The notes under the pieces were generated by a model. That model made no database searches, was not told where the DNA came from, and saw nothing but the letters and a program-made list of their open reading frames with translations. Below are positions 24,872 through 33,696 of a stretch of DNA of 64,000 bases, piece by piece. The DNA is from an uncultured Acetatifactor sp. GTDB taxonomy: Bacteria; Bacillota; Clostridia; Lachnospirales; Lachnospiraceae. The DNA lies in the NCBI GenBank assembly GCA_910586485.1, contig CAJUIA010000021.1:1-64000 (forward strand). Direction: 5' to 3'. The number at the start of each line of letters is the position of its first letter. The stretch's first letter is position 1. The translations under genes were made by a program, and so were the position numbers.

Positions 24872-25717
24872 TTATTTATCTTTAATGTGAATAAAGATTC
24901 GTTCCGAAAATTCCCTGCTGCTTTCCCTGTAGGTTTCAAAGTCACAGTCGCCGGGATATATATACCCGCTCCGCGGAATCCATTCCTGCATAATATAATC
25001 CCAAGTCCTGCGTATGGTATTCACAAAAGTATACTTGTCCGCCGGTGGAGTGTCAAAAACTGCATACAAGCCGCCATCCACCTTTAACTGCACGGTCCCC
25101 GTCAGGTCCCCATAGGCATATTCCGTAAGAATTCCCACATAATACTCCAGCCTGTTTTCCTCGAAATTCCACACGGAAAATCCATAATCGGTCTGTATAT
25201 CCCCGCCGGATAATTTCCCGGAAAAGCCTCCGCAATTATATTTATTCCAAAACATCGTGGGATCCTCTTCATCACTTTTATAAACCGTGGCGCTGAAGGG
25301 CCTTATTTCCAAAATTTCAGGCCCTGCCAGGATTCCGGATTTCAAATGGAAGCCTTCTTTGCCCGGCCCTGCCCTGTGAAGCAGCTTCAGGCTGTTGTCC
25401 ACTGCCCGATACTGGGAGGGCAGAATATGATGTTCGGATTGAAACGCCCTGGTAAAATTTTCTTTCGAATTAAACCCATGCTTATATCCGATTCGGGAAA
25501 TTGGCTCGTTGGTATCCGCAATATCCCGAACGCTCTCCGTAATCCTTCTTCTGCGGACATACTCTGCAGGCGTCATCTGAAGGACTTCCTTAAAAATCCG
25601 CAAAAAGTGATATTTGGAATATCCCGCAGCCTGGGCCAGCTGGTCCAGATTTATATCCTCATATAAGTTTTCTTCCAGATATTCCAGAGCCTTCTGCAAA
25701 GATTTCTCATATTCCAT
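24872..25717 (-). CDS. AraC-family regulator with GyrI-like effector domain
   Basis: A 281-residue protein: two AraC helix-turn-helix motifs (LDQLAQAAGYSKYHFLRIFK and PISRIGYKHGFNSKENFTRAF) in residues about 1-110, then a GyrI-like effector-binding domain of about 150 residues. It resembles the Rob/SoxS-like drug-responsive regulators of Firmicutes. GAGGG precedes the ATG. The neighbouring stand-alone GyrI-like protein suggests a common ligand. Target genes are not evident from the sequence; the PH-like membrane pair downstream may be candidates only by position. Confidence 0.9.
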   Translation of the reverse strand: MEYEKSLQKALEYLEENLYEDINLDQLAQAAGYSKYHFLRIFKEVLQMTPAEYVRRRRITESVRDIADTNEPISRIGYKHGFNSKENFTRAFQSEHHILPSQYRAVDNSLKLLHRAGPGKEGFHLKSGILAGPEILEIRPFSATVYKSDEEDPTMFWNKYNCGGFSGKLSGGDIQTDYGFSVWNFEENRLEYYVGILTEYAYGDLTGTVQLKVDGGLYAVFDTPPADKYTFVNTIRRTWDYIMQEWIPRSGYIYPGDCDFETYRESSREFSERIFIHIKDK

Positions 25718-25811
25718 AAGCAGCCCTCTTAAAACCGGTATACTGATACCAGGATACCATATCAGCCGGCAGATTCGTTGATATAAATTGCGGACTTTTC
25801 ACAATGGAACA

Positions 25812-26210
25812 TCAGACCATATTTCGGATCATTTCTTCAAGCACCGCCATATCCTTCCTGCTGAAATAAAACCGAAACGCATTCAGCTTTTGAATGCCCA
25901 TGCCATAGATAATTTCTTTGTTCAGAGTAACCAGTATGAAAGCCGATTTAAATATAAATTTGCCTGCCTCCCGCCTGCGCATGTCCACCACATTCTCCTT
26001 AATGTCCACCGTCCAGACACCTTTGCCGTTGTCGGCCACAATTCTTCGGTTTGTCATGGTGATCCGCGAATCCTCCAAGCCAAGCAGGCGGCCTTCTCCT
26101 GTGCCAAAAAGCCTGAGCTTTGTCGCAAAAACAACCTTCTCCCCCTGCTCCAGCTCGACGTTAAACTTATTTCTGATTTCCGGTAAAGTGTCCAGATAGT
26201 CCGTATTCAT
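25812..26210 (-). CDS. Small PH-like domain protein
   Basis: A 132-residue protein. The pattern of a strand-rich region with EGRLLGLEDSRITMTNRRIV resembles bacterial PH (bPH/GRAM-like) folds. I chose ATG 26210, where the start overlaps the stop of the upstream gene (ATGA-type, 4 bases). No transmembrane helix is visible. It is cotranslated with the membrane protein 26207-26872 and may be its partner. I am not sure of the family. Confidence 0.6.
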   Translation of the reverse strand: MNTDYLDTLPEIRNKFNVELEQGEKVVFATKLRLFGTGEGRLLGLEDSRITMTNRRIVADNGKGVWTVDIKENVVDMRRREAGKFIFKSAFILVTLNKEIIYGMGIQKLNAFRFYFSRKDMAVLEEMIRNMV

Positions 26211-26872
26211 GATAATGCTTCCTCCGCTTCTTTTTGTCGTTTTTCCGCGCATTCCAGACTAAAGTCAATCATCCGCTGCATCTGATGCTTATAAATATCA
26301 TCCAGCCCCCATTCATAGCCGAATATAATATCCTGACGGTGCTTCAACAGCTCTGTCTGTATAAAGTCATAAGCCTTCTGACTGTTTTTAATTTTGATGA
26401 AGCGCTCTTTGTGATCCCTGCCCTTAAAGACCAGCCACGAATCCTTACCGATTGGAATCAGCCCGTCCAGCTTGCTGGTGATAACCCACGGATACACCCA
26501 CAGCACAGTTGACATCGGAATAAATCCCAAGCCGAATCTGGCCACAATCACTGCCTGACTGGTGACAAACAAGCCTTCACACTTCTCGCAAAAGACGGCC
26601 TCCCCGTTTATGATATTGAGCTGCAGGGGCGAAAAGGCTTTTAAAAACTTTCTGGTTATAATGCTGGAAAGCAGCCACAGTATAGCAAACAGCATGGCCG
26701 GAAAAATCATCCCCAGCATGGCAAGCTGCAGCCCAAAGGGAAAATTGTCCAGAAGCATCGTGGCAAATGCCAGCGGAATAAACAACAGGCAGATAAAGGT
26801 CAGTATTTTCAGTTTCGTTACTCTTCTGTGGTAAAGACCATATAGAATATCGTATTCCTTCAGCTGCTTCAT
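26207..26872 (-). CDS. Two-helix membrane protein with PH-like tail
   Basis: A 221-residue protein with two hydrophobic helices (about residues 20-42 and 50-72) separated by a short loop, then a soluble C-terminal half that looks like a PH-type domain (SPLQLNIINGEAVFCEKCEG, AVIVARFGLGFIPM) followed by a helical end (MQRMIDFSLECAEKRQKEA). AGAGGAATT precedes ATG 26872. It forms an operon with the next small gene. Function unknown; this build resembles stress-related YcxB-like membrane proteins, but I am not certain. Confidence 0.6.
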   Translation of the reverse strand: MKQLKEYDILYGLYHRRVTKLKILTFICLLFIPLAFATMLLDNFPFGLQLAMLGMIFPAMLFAILWLLSSIITRKFLKAFSPLQLNIINGEAVFCEKCEGLFVTSQAVIVARFGLGFIPMSTVLWVYPWVITSKLDGLIPIGKDSWLVFKGRDHKERFIKIKNSQKAYDFIQTELLKHRQDIIFGYEWGLDDIYKHQMQRMIDFSLECAEKRQKEAEEALS

Positions 26873-26973
26873 AATTCCTCTAATTCCGCCGCGCAAGCGG
26901 CGTCTAAATCTTTTTGCCTGACAGCAGTATAACATAAAATGTCCTCACACGGCAACTCAAGGCGTTTCAGGAA

Positions 26974-27002
26974 TTGACAAGCCGGTTTGTTTATAGTATA
27001 TT
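26974..27002 (+). promoter_or_regulatory. Strong sigma-A promoter upstream of the Erm gene
   Basis: TTGACA (26974-26979) and TATATT (26997-27002) stand 17 bases apart: a perfect -35 and a good -10. Transcription would begin near 27009 and give a leader of about 325 bases before the methyltransferase start at 27335, unusually long for a single gene. Confidence 0.8.
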
Positions 27003-27334
27003 GAGAAAGGAAATAAGAGAAAGGCGGTTTCGAGCAGTGGGTGTTTGTAATTGCGGAAAGGCCCGTATTCAGGGGCAGTAAAAAAGCAGATATATTGTCT
27101 CATGTAAATGGGATTTTTTTGCGTGCAATACAAACCCTTCATGCTTTTAGCAAATAATCAGCAGACTTGTATCAGATTGCCTGTTTGACTGACACTGTAT
27201 CCGGCTTTGTAAGCAGAGCCGGCTTTGTATGGCTTGTATGAATTTGGCAGGGAAATTTCCGTTTCAGGGGAATATCCTGCTTTTTTATTGCCTTTTTGTT
27301 ACCTTGAATGAGCATAGCAAAAAGGAGGCATACC
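27003..27334 (+). promoter_or_regulatory. Structured leader with short ORF and attenuator before Erm gene
   Basis: Three parts are visible. A GTG-started 14-codon ORF at 27037-27081 (MGVCNCGKARIQGQ) has AAAGGCGG upstream. A terminator-like hairpin follows: TCTCAT (27098-27103), loop GTAA, ATGGGA (27108-27113), then seven T. Finally CCTTTTTG (27291-27298) pairs exactly with CAAAAAGG (27318-27325), which hides the ribosome-binding site AAAGGAGG of the methyltransferase. This matches the known logic of antibiotic-induced translation or transcription attenuation of erm genes, but the sequence differs from the leader peptides I know. The terminator stem is short, so its strength is uncertain. Confidence 0.6.
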
Positions 27335-28123
27335 ATGCAGAAAAGCAGGAAACAGTCCGCTCCCGGCCGCGGCGTAAAATTATCGGATTCACAAAATTTT
27401 ATCACCAGTAAAGCGCTGATTCAAAGACTCATTCGCCTTACCGACATTCATCAAAATGATACAGTCATTGAAATTGGAACGGGAAAAGGGCATCTGACGG
27501 AGGCCCTTTGCAGAAAAAGCGGACACGTCTGCTCCGTGGAGCTTGACCGGAAATTATATGAAAGCTCCAGAATAAAGCTGGCCGGCTATTCCAATTTAAG
27601 TCTGATCCACGGAGACTTTTTAAAGTATTCTCTCCCGTCAAAGGGAGATTACAAGGTGTTTTCCAATATTCCTTATTGTATTACCACGCAGATCCTGGAG
27701 AAACTGACAGACACGCCAAACCCGCCAAAGGATATTTGGCTGATTATGGAGAAAGGGGCGGCCAAAAGATTCACGGGAACAGGGAAGGAAACAAAGCAGT
27801 CCCTGCTGCTTAAGGTAAACTGGGATATGAAGATATTATTTCATTTCCGCAGGGAGGATTTTCACCCCATGCCCTCTGTGGACTCTGTGCTGGTGCATTT
27901 TTCCAGGAAAGCCGTGCCGGATTTAAGCAGAGAACAGCTGAAGAACTTTGGATTTTTTATTGAACATTCTTATAAATACGGCCTCTGTGGCAGAAACGGC
28001 CTGCTCACAAAGAGGCAGGTATCCGTGGCTTTAAAGCAGGCGGGGCTTCCCCATGCCCATGAGGACGGCGTGACCCTGTATATCCAGTGGCTCTGCTTAT
28101 TTCGATGCTGGAAAGGGGGGTAA
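27335..28123 (+). CDS. Erm-family 23S rRNA adenine N-6 methyltransferase
   Basis: A 262-residue protein with the rRNA adenine dimethyltransferase pattern. The SAM-binding loop VIEIGTGKGHLTEAL follows the N-terminal SQNFITSKALIQRLI, and the catalytic NIPYCITTQILEKL is intact with the NIPY box. In known Erm proteins this methylates A2058 of 23S rRNA and gives resistance to macrolides, lincosamides and streptogramin B. I chose ATG 27335, with GGAGG seven bases upstream. It has the Erm length (KsgA would be near 270-280) and an inducible-looking leader, which favours Erm over KsgA. Subclass cannot be named without a database comparison. Confidence 0.88.
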   Translation: MQKSRKQSAPGRGVKLSDSQNFITSKALIQRLIRLTDIHQNDTVIEIGTGKGHLTEALCRKSGHVCSVELDRKLYESSRIKLAGYSNLSLIHGDFLKYSLPSKGDYKVFSNIPYCITTQILEKLTDTPNPPKDIWLIMEKGAAKRFTGTGKETKQSLLLKVNWDMKILFHFRREDFHPMPSVDSVLVHFSRKAVPDLSREQLKNFGFFIEHSYKYGLCGRNGLLTKRQVSVALKQAGLPHAHEDGVTLYIQWLCLFRCWKGG

Positions 28124-28183
28124 AAAGATTTTCTTGACAGCCCTCAAAGCTTTCCATAGAATTTAGTTCATAGGAGGGTGACT

Positions 28184-28822
28184 ATGAAGCATAAAAGGTT
28201 AAACAGAGACGGCTGGGGTTTCCAGTATTACCCGTATTATCAAATGCGGATTGACGATGAAATATTTCATGGGCTGGCATGTCTGATCCGCTTGACGGAC
28301 GGCGAGGAAAATTACTGGGCGACGCCCAAGGCCGGAAGGATACAGGTAACGGGAACCGGCATGACCTGGCTGGAGCTGATACCGGACCACACGAGCAGAG
28401 TGATAACCGTCAAGTACTTTCCGGACAGCACTCATGATAAAGAAAGAAAACACTATCCCACCCCTGTAAATGAAACCTATCAGCCCTCCATATGGTATGT
28501 GGACATCATAGACGGCATTGAATATGACGAATGCGGCATTGCGGTGTACATAGACAAATATCTGGACGTCATTTTCACGCCGGAAGGCGATATAAAAACA
28601 GACGACCGGGACGAGCTGGAGGAAGCATTTCAATCCGGTGAACTGACCGACGAACAATATCATTCCGCCCTGGAAGAGGCGGAGTTGATCCTGCGGGACC
28701 TGTGTTCCGATATTCCAAAAACAAACGCCTGGTGTGCGCAAATCCGGCAGCTCGTGGAGGACAGGATTGCCGCCGGCGAAGAAATATTGAAATGCCGTGA
28801 GGTATTGGAAAGGGAACAGTAA
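28184..28822 (+). CDS. DUF402 domain protein
   Basis: A 212-residue protein whose C-terminal half shows the DUF402 pattern: QPSIWYVDIIDGIEYDECGIAVYIDKYLDVIFTPEG, then an acidic helix with DELEEAFQSGELTDEQYHSALEEAELI. Proteins with this domain act on nucleotides or RNA ends (a nucleoside di-/triphosphatase is known in the family). I chose ATG 28184 because AGGAGG lies seven bases upstream; a GTG at 28178 overlaps that site. It stands alone, transcribed away from the Erm gene end. Confidence 0.78.
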   Translation: MKHKRLNRDGWGFQYYPYYQMRIDDEIFHGLACLIRLTDGEENYWATPKAGRIQVTGTGMTWLELIPDHTSRVITVKYFPDSTHDKERKHYPTPVNETYQPSIWYVDIIDGIEYDECGIAVYIDKYLDVIFTPEGDIKTDDRDELEEAFQSGELTDEQYHSALEEAELILRDLCSDIPKTNAWCAQIRQLVEDRIAAGEEILKCREVLEREQ

Positions 28823-28836
28823 ACAGTCCTTCCCCT

Positions 28837-29544
28837 TTATTCTGCAAAGGAATACACATCCGGCACCGCATCCCGGCCAAAGGTCCTCACTGCCATGCGG
28901 TACATGGCTTTTGCATGGATGCGGTCATGCCAGATAAAACGGCGCAGCACCTTCCGCAGCGTCCAGTATTCACCGTAACTGCCTGCGAACACCCGGTTAT
29001 CCAAAAAATCCTGCTTCTGCTCCAGCGCTTCAAAGCCCCGGCGGCGGCAGTCCAGAATCGTCCCTTCATTGTCCGCCTCCACCTCGATCTCACCAAAGTA
29101 ATATTCATTTACATTCTTTGTATGTTGATACATTTCTTCAGCCGTCCGTGGGACCTGGCCGTAAAAGGTCCTGCGCATGGGCGCATTGCTTTTCGACCGG
29201 TCCGGAACGGCCTGATACAGCGCATAAAAATCTGCCGCCGATTTCAGGGCAAGTGCCTTCAGCTCCTGATATTCTTTTCCGGTAAGCGGCTCCCTTTCCG
29301 CCGCAAACAGTACGTCGGAATCGGCGTCACAGACATTCAAATCACAGGCAGCATCCTCCACGATCTCCACCATCAATTCTTCGGGAACAACATCCCCTTT
29401 CCACACCAGATAAGAGCGCGCTTCCGCCGCCATCTTCCGGACAGCGGCTTCCCTGTTTTCTCCCCTTGTGTAGGCGCCGGGAAGATTCACCGCATAAAGC
29501 AAAGTGTCGCTACCGTTATGCTCCCAGACACATTTCACAATCAT
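28837..29544 (-). CDS. HicB-like/DinB-like fusion protein
   Basis: A 235-residue soluble protein. The N-terminal 75 residues, VNLPGAYTRGENREAAVRKMAAEARSY, resemble the small HicB/PbsX-like domain with alternating strand and helix. The C-terminal 120 residues fit the DinB/YfiT four-helix metal-binding fold: His in TAEEMYQHTKNVNEYYFG and the HxxxH in RRFIWHDRIHAKAM. GGGAGG precedes ATG 29544. DinB-type proteins are thiol-S-transferases or hydrolases; the HicB part could be a regulator or simply a partner. I do not know this combination as a described system. Confidence 0.62.
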   Translation of the reverse strand: MIVKCVWEHNGSDTLLYAVNLPGAYTRGENREAAVRKMAAEARSYLVWKGDVVPEELMVEIVEDAACDLNVCDADSDVLFAAEREPLTGKEYQELKALALKSAADFYALYQAVPDRSKSNAPMRRTFYGQVPRTAEEMYQHTKNVNEYYFGEIEVEADNEGTILDCRRRGFEALEQKQDFLDNRVFAGSYGEYWTLRKVLRRFIWHDRIHAKAMYRMAVRTFGRDAVPDVYSFAE

Positions 29545-29613
29545 CGCTTCGTACCTCCCTGTAACTGTTTTCATTTGCCCCCTTATAAGACGCTTAGAAA
29601 GCATACTACGTAA

Positions 29614-31443
29614 CTAATTCATCTCTAAAATCTCTTCTGCCAGTCCGCAGCTTACCTCTTCCAGCGCAAGTGCCTTTTCAAGCAGGCTGATCTGCTCCCT
29701 GCGAAGCTCCTGCGTAGATACCCCAAAAGTGTTCACCATATTATATGTGATCTCACAGGCCGAAGAAAGGGTTACTCTGTTCCGAAATGCTGACAGCATA
29801 TCCGAAATCCTCCGGCAGTTTTCAGCTATCTTTATAAGGCTCTCCCGACACGCCTCCGGAACCAGCGGCAGATTTTCCTGCAGCCAGACGGATGCCGCAT
29901 ACCTTGCATCTATCAGGCTGCACAGCATATTATCATTCACGCTCAGACGCCTTGCCACATTTTCTCCGTCGTTTTCCGGCCTGAAATCCTCTTCCTTTGA
30001 CAGCCCGGCAATCCATACCCGGTAAGCCTCTTTCCCCTGATAATAGCACCGGCACGCTTCTGCCCGAAAGGATTTGACAAACGTAGCAAGGGAACTCTTC
30101 AGGATATGAAGCGGTGACGGCTTATCCTTCTTTTCACCGAAATGCTGGATGATAAAGGGCCAGAAATCACTGTAAAGGTATCCCCCGTTTTCCTCGAAGA
30201 CCATACGCCGGTCAGCCTGCCTGTGTTCCTGCCCTTCACATTCTTCCTGCTCCAGGTCGTCAAAGACCTCCTTGTCAAAATATGTCCGGCACAAAAATCT
30301 GCTCCCGCTGTCGGTATACCCGGTAATGATCCCCCACTCAGGAGCCACCCGCAGATTGATTGCCAGCACAGGCAGGCCGTTTTGAATATCCTTCATAATT
30401 GCCTGACGCTCTGCCTTCCTCTCCTGCTTTTCCAGCCTCTCCACAAAACGGAAGGTCATCCCGATGGCCTCTGACAACGGCGAGGCGTAATCATAAGCCA
30501 CAAGAGCATCCGTGCAGCTGTAGTCCCACACGTCGGTAAAGCAGATCCGATAACAGGCGCCGCTCATTCCCATAATCTGTTCATAGGTGTATGCTTCTCC
30601 CATATATTTGAGCGCCCCATAAAGCGCTCCGGCCCAGGGGCACTCCATTCTGCCGTTTTCCGTTCCTTCTGTCCAGGAAAGACGCATCACATTGTCCAGA
30701 ATACACCTGGAATGATCCCGCAGCAAAAGCTGCGTGCCGCGGCCGCCGTAATATATGGCATCGTTTTCCGGACAGCTGATTACATGGATTCCCTCCCCAT
30801 TCAGGTAAACCAGCGTCAGATATTCCGTATCATCGCTTGCCGGATTACTGGGAAAGTTTTCATGATTAACCTCTATCCTGTCCCATTTGAAATATTCGTA
30901 ATGCTCCAGCTTCTGCATACAGGAGGAATATTCCTTTTCGTTTCCATAGTATGCACCGATGATTTGAAAGGCCTTTTCACCCGTATAGTCTTCGCTTTTC
31001 CTGTCAAGTATCAAATTTTCATTCTGTACCGCGTAGGAAAAACGGATTCCTTCGGGAGTCTCATACTTTACGGTCAATATTTTCAGACGGTCGCTTTCAA
31101 TGGGAGTGCCCATCAGCGACGGATTCACGCGGAAGATAAGCCTGCTGCCGCATACCAGATCATTTAAAAGCCGGGTCATAGAAACCCCGGTCTGTCCGTC
31201 TGTATAGACAGCCTCCAATACCAAAAGCTCCTTGGGACAAAGCAAACTGTCAATACTGCAGTTCAGCGCCTCCGCCAGCTCCGGCAGGACAGCCGTCTCT
31301 GGCAGACATTTAGCATTTTCCCATTTTGATACCGCCTGAGGACTTACGGCAAGCCGCTCCGCCAGCGCCTCGCCCGTGTATCCCCTTTCTTTACGCAAGG
31401 CCGAAATCCTTCTTCCAATCTCTTCTTTCTCTAAATCAGTCAT
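29614..31443 (-). CDS. HTH protein fused to a BtrH/peptidase-like domain
   Basis: A 609-residue soluble protein. Residues about 5-65 form an XRE/HTH_3 DNA-binding domain (RISALRKERGYTGEALAERL, SPQAVSKWENAKCLPE). Residues about 210-390 include MECPWAGALYGALKYMGEAY and MGMSGACYRICF, reminiscent of BtrH-type or papain-like peptidase N-terminal domains, and then LPVLAINLRVAPEWGIITGY with the His absent from the usual place. The C-terminal 150 residues are helical. It has no membrane segment. This type of fusion occurs in gut Clostridia, but I cannot assign a function. Family reading is from memory, not search. Confidence 0.6.
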   Translation of the reverse strand: MTDLEKEEIGRRISALRKERGYTGEALAERLAVSPQAVSKWENAKCLPETAVLPELAEALNCSIDSLLCPKELLVLEAVYTDGQTGVSMTRLLNDLVCGSRLIFRVNPSLMGTPIESDRLKILTVKYETPEGIRFSYAVQNENLILDRKSEDYTGEKAFQIIGAYYGNEKEYSSCMQKLEHYEYFKWDRIEVNHENFPSNPASDDTEYLTLVYLNGEGIHVISCPENDAIYYGGRGTQLLLRDHSRCILDNVMRLSWTEGTENGRMECPWAGALYGALKYMGEAYTYEQIMGMSGACYRICFTDVWDYSCTDALVAYDYASPLSEAIGMTFRFVERLEKQERKAERQAIMKDIQNGLPVLAINLRVAPEWGIITGYTDSGSRFLCRTYFDKEVFDDLEQEECEGQEHRQADRRMVFEENGGYLYSDFWPFIIQHFGEKKDKPSPLHILKSSLATFVKSFRAEACRCYYQGKEAYRVWIAGLSKEEDFRPENDGENVARRLSVNDNMLCSLIDARYAASVWLQENLPLVPEACRESLIKIAENCRRISDMLSAFRNRVTLSSACEITYNMVNTFGVSTQELRREQISLLEKALALEEVSCGLAEEILEMN

Positions 31444-31554
31444 ATCAATAATCCTGCCTTTCCTTTCTGCAGCTTCCTGTTTTCTTCAGCGCTGTAGTTG
31501 TATTATACGCACAAGAAACAGGCCCTGCCATACATGCTGATTTAAGAAATAAAA

Positions 31555-31595
31555 GAAAAAATCAACCTGTGGTTTACTCCCCACATGTTTTTTAA
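31555..31595. terminator. Bidirectional terminator-like hairpin
   Basis: AACCTGTGG (31564-31572) and CCACATGTT (31581-31589) pair with one mismatch over an eight-base loop. A T-run follows on the plus strand (TTTTTT), and on the minus strand TTTTTT also follows after a few bases. It lies after the GH42 stop at 31607 and before the start of the HTH-peptidase gene, and ends the GH42 transcript. Confidence 0.5.
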
Positions 31596-31606
31596 GTTTT
31601 TCATCA

Positions 31607-33658
31607 TTAAAACGAGAATATCCTGACCCCGTACTTCTCCAAAATCTGCCGTCCCGTCTCTTCCCGCTGTTCCAAAAGATTATACAGCTTTGTGTGAATG
31701 TGGATCTCCGCCGGCTCCGCTATATAGTTTAACACAAACAGATAGCACCTGCCCCCCTTCTCCCGCAGGGCAAGCTCACAGCCCTCAGGCAGAGAAAGTA
31801 TTTCTCCATAAGGCTCCACCGCTCCCAGCTTCTCCAAAAACACCCTCACGGTATCCTCTGCAAAAGCCCCTCCAAAATAATAGGCTTCTCCCTTTCCAAA
31901 GCGATTCCGTATCAGGGCAGGCGTCCCTGCATAGGGGCCCGATGTATAAGTTCCCAGGACCTGGGCATGCTCTCCCATCGGCGCCAGCAGATCGTTAAAG
32001 ACTGCCGCCGCAAATTCGGCGCCCTCCCATTCCACGGTGATCCGCCCCTCGTCCGGCGCCACAAAGGAATATTCCGGAATGTCCGTTCCCGTAAGCTTCG
32101 CCGCCAGTCCGGGCAGATACTCCATGACGCACTTTCCGTTTATATCCTTATAGCCCGTACGGCAGCCCATAACAAGCTTTCCGCCCGCCGCCACATAATC
32201 CTCCAGCACCTGTATACGCTCTTTTGTTAATATGCAGGCATGGGGATAAAACAGCAGGTCATACTGCCGTAAGCTCTCTGCATCTCTATGATTTTCCAGA
32301 TAAACATAGTCAAAAGGGGTGTGGGTCTGCTGCAAAACAACAAAAAGCGCGTTCTGGCTCACTAAGTCCACTCTTGCGTGCCATCTGTCCTGCTGAGCAT
32401 CCCAGATATTGTCATAATCCTTTACAATACCCACCCTTGCCACATACCTGGCCCCGGCCAGCTCCTGCATTTTTGAAAGCTTTCCGCTGACCTCTCTCAC
32501 CTCCCGCAGCCGCCTGTTCTCCCGGCCGGAATAATCCAAAATCCCATGCCAGTAAATTTCCGTTCCAAAGGTACAGGTCCGCCAGCGGAAATAGCTGATA
32601 TAATCCGCGCCATGAGCAATGCTCTGCATGGTCCAAAGGGTCAGCTGTCCGGGCCGGGGACTGGGGGCCTCCATGCGGGTATTCCAGCCGTTGGCCCCGC
32701 TCTGCTGCTCCATGATACCAAAGATAGAAGACACCGCCCGCACCTCCGCCAGATTCCGGCTCCACCAGCGGTCCTTCATAGGGTCCGCCGGATTGTATCC
32801 GTCCAGGGCATACCCGAAATCGGGATAGGAATCATACATCAGCACGTCCAGACTTTCCTTCTGCATCCGCTGATAGTCAATATTGGCAAACATACCGTTG
32901 GTGGTGATAAAGTCTCCGGGCTTTTTATATTTCCTGACAATGTCCGCCTGCAGCCTGGCATAACTGTTCACGCTGTCGGACACAAAGCGGTAATAATCCA
33001 GCACCTGATGAGGATTCACGGAATTGGTATTGGTCTTTCTGGGCACGTAAACCTCTTCCCAGGCCGTGTAGGTCTGATTCCAGAAAACGGTTCCCCAGGC
33101 CTCATTCAGCGCCTCCAACGTCCCGTATTTTTCCTGCAGAAACCTGCGGAAGGCCGCCGTGTCGCTCTGAGAATAAAAGCGGTCATTTTCACAGTTAAAC
33201 TCGTTATCCAGCTGCCATCCCACAATAGCCGGATGAGGGCCGTAATGGGATGCAGACTTTTCCACAATGATTCTGGTCTTTTCCCGGTAAACGGGCGAAT
33301 TATAATTATAGTGCCGTCTGGAGCCATGGCGGTACAGATGCCCCTCCATGTCCGCATTCAGCACCTCCGGATACTTCTCCGTCAGCCACGCAGGAGGGGT
33401 TGCCGTAGGTGTGCAGAAAATCACCTGCATCCCCTTCTTACTGGCCAGCTCTAAGAAGCCGTCAAAGAAATCATAGGTAAACTCACCTTCCCTGGGCTCA
33501 ATGAGGCTCCAGGCAAATTCGGCAATGCGCACGGTCTGAATCCCCGCCTCCAGCATCCTGTCCAGGTCCTCGGCCCACAGACCCTCATCCCAATGCTCCG
33601 GATAATAACAGACCCCCAAGTCAATACTGCTGCCGTTAAGCATTTTCACTTGCGCCAT
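31607..33658 (-). CDS. GH42 beta-galactosidase
   Basis: A 683-residue cytoplasmic enzyme (no signal peptide) with the GH42 barrel. IDLGVCYYPEHWDEGLWAED begins the barrel. The general acid/base Glu lies in IVGWQLDNEFNCEN and the nucleophile Glu in IFGIMEQQSGANGW. A Trp-rich region follows with LTLWTMQSIAHGADYISYFRW. The GH42 trimerisation domain and a small C-terminal beta domain complete it. It hydrolyses beta-D-galactosyl bonds, typically from small galacto-oligosaccharides taken up by the cell. GGAGG precedes the ATG. A second member lies at 43134-45158, suggesting two substrates. Confidence 0.95.
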   Translation of the reverse strand: MAQVKMLNGSSIDLGVCYYPEHWDEGLWAEDLDRMLEAGIQTVRIAEFAWSLIEPREGEFTYDFFDGFLELASKKGMQVIFCTPTATPPAWLTEKYPEVLNADMEGHLYRHGSRRHYNYNSPVYREKTRIIVEKSASHYGPHPAIVGWQLDNEFNCENDRFYSQSDTAAFRRFLQEKYGTLEALNEAWGTVFWNQTYTAWEEVYVPRKTNTNSVNPHQVLDYYRFVSDSVNSYARLQADIVRKYKKPGDFITTNGMFANIDYQRMQKESLDVLMYDSYPDFGYALDGYNPADPMKDRWWSRNLAEVRAVSSIFGIMEQQSGANGWNTRMEAPSPRPGQLTLWTMQSIAHGADYISYFRWRTCTFGTEIYWHGILDYSGRENRRLREVREVSGKLSKMQELAGARYVARVGIVKDYDNIWDAQQDRWHARVDLVSQNALFVVLQQTHTPFDYVYLENHRDAESLRQYDLLFYPHACILTKERIQVLEDYVAAGGKLVMGCRTGYKDINGKCVMEYLPGLAAKLTGTDIPEYSFVAPDEGRITVEWEGAEFAAAVFNDLLAPMGEHAQVLGTYTSGPYAGTPALIRNRFGKGEAYYFGGAFAEDTVRVFLEKLGAVEPYGEILSLPEGCELALREKGGRCYLFVLNYIAEPAEIHIHTKLYNLLEQREETGRQILEKYGVRIFSF

Positions 33659-33696
33659 ACCACATGATCCTCCTGTAGCTTTTCATTTGTATTCCT

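Noticed and set aside
27229..27411. 60-codon plus-strand frame overlapping the Erm start
   Set aside because: It overlaps the gene in another frame and starts inside the leader; could be a leader peptide, but I could not choose it over the shorter ORF at 27037.
27335..28123. Reading the methyltransferase as KsgA (16S dimethylase)
   Set aside because: Its inducible-type leader, length and position in an accessory region favour Erm; KsgA normally lies with housekeeping genes. A tree would decide.
28837..29544. Reading this protein as a plain HicB antitoxin
   Set aside because: Length of 235 residues and the DinB-like HxxxH exclude a simple HicB, and no HicA gene is adjacent.
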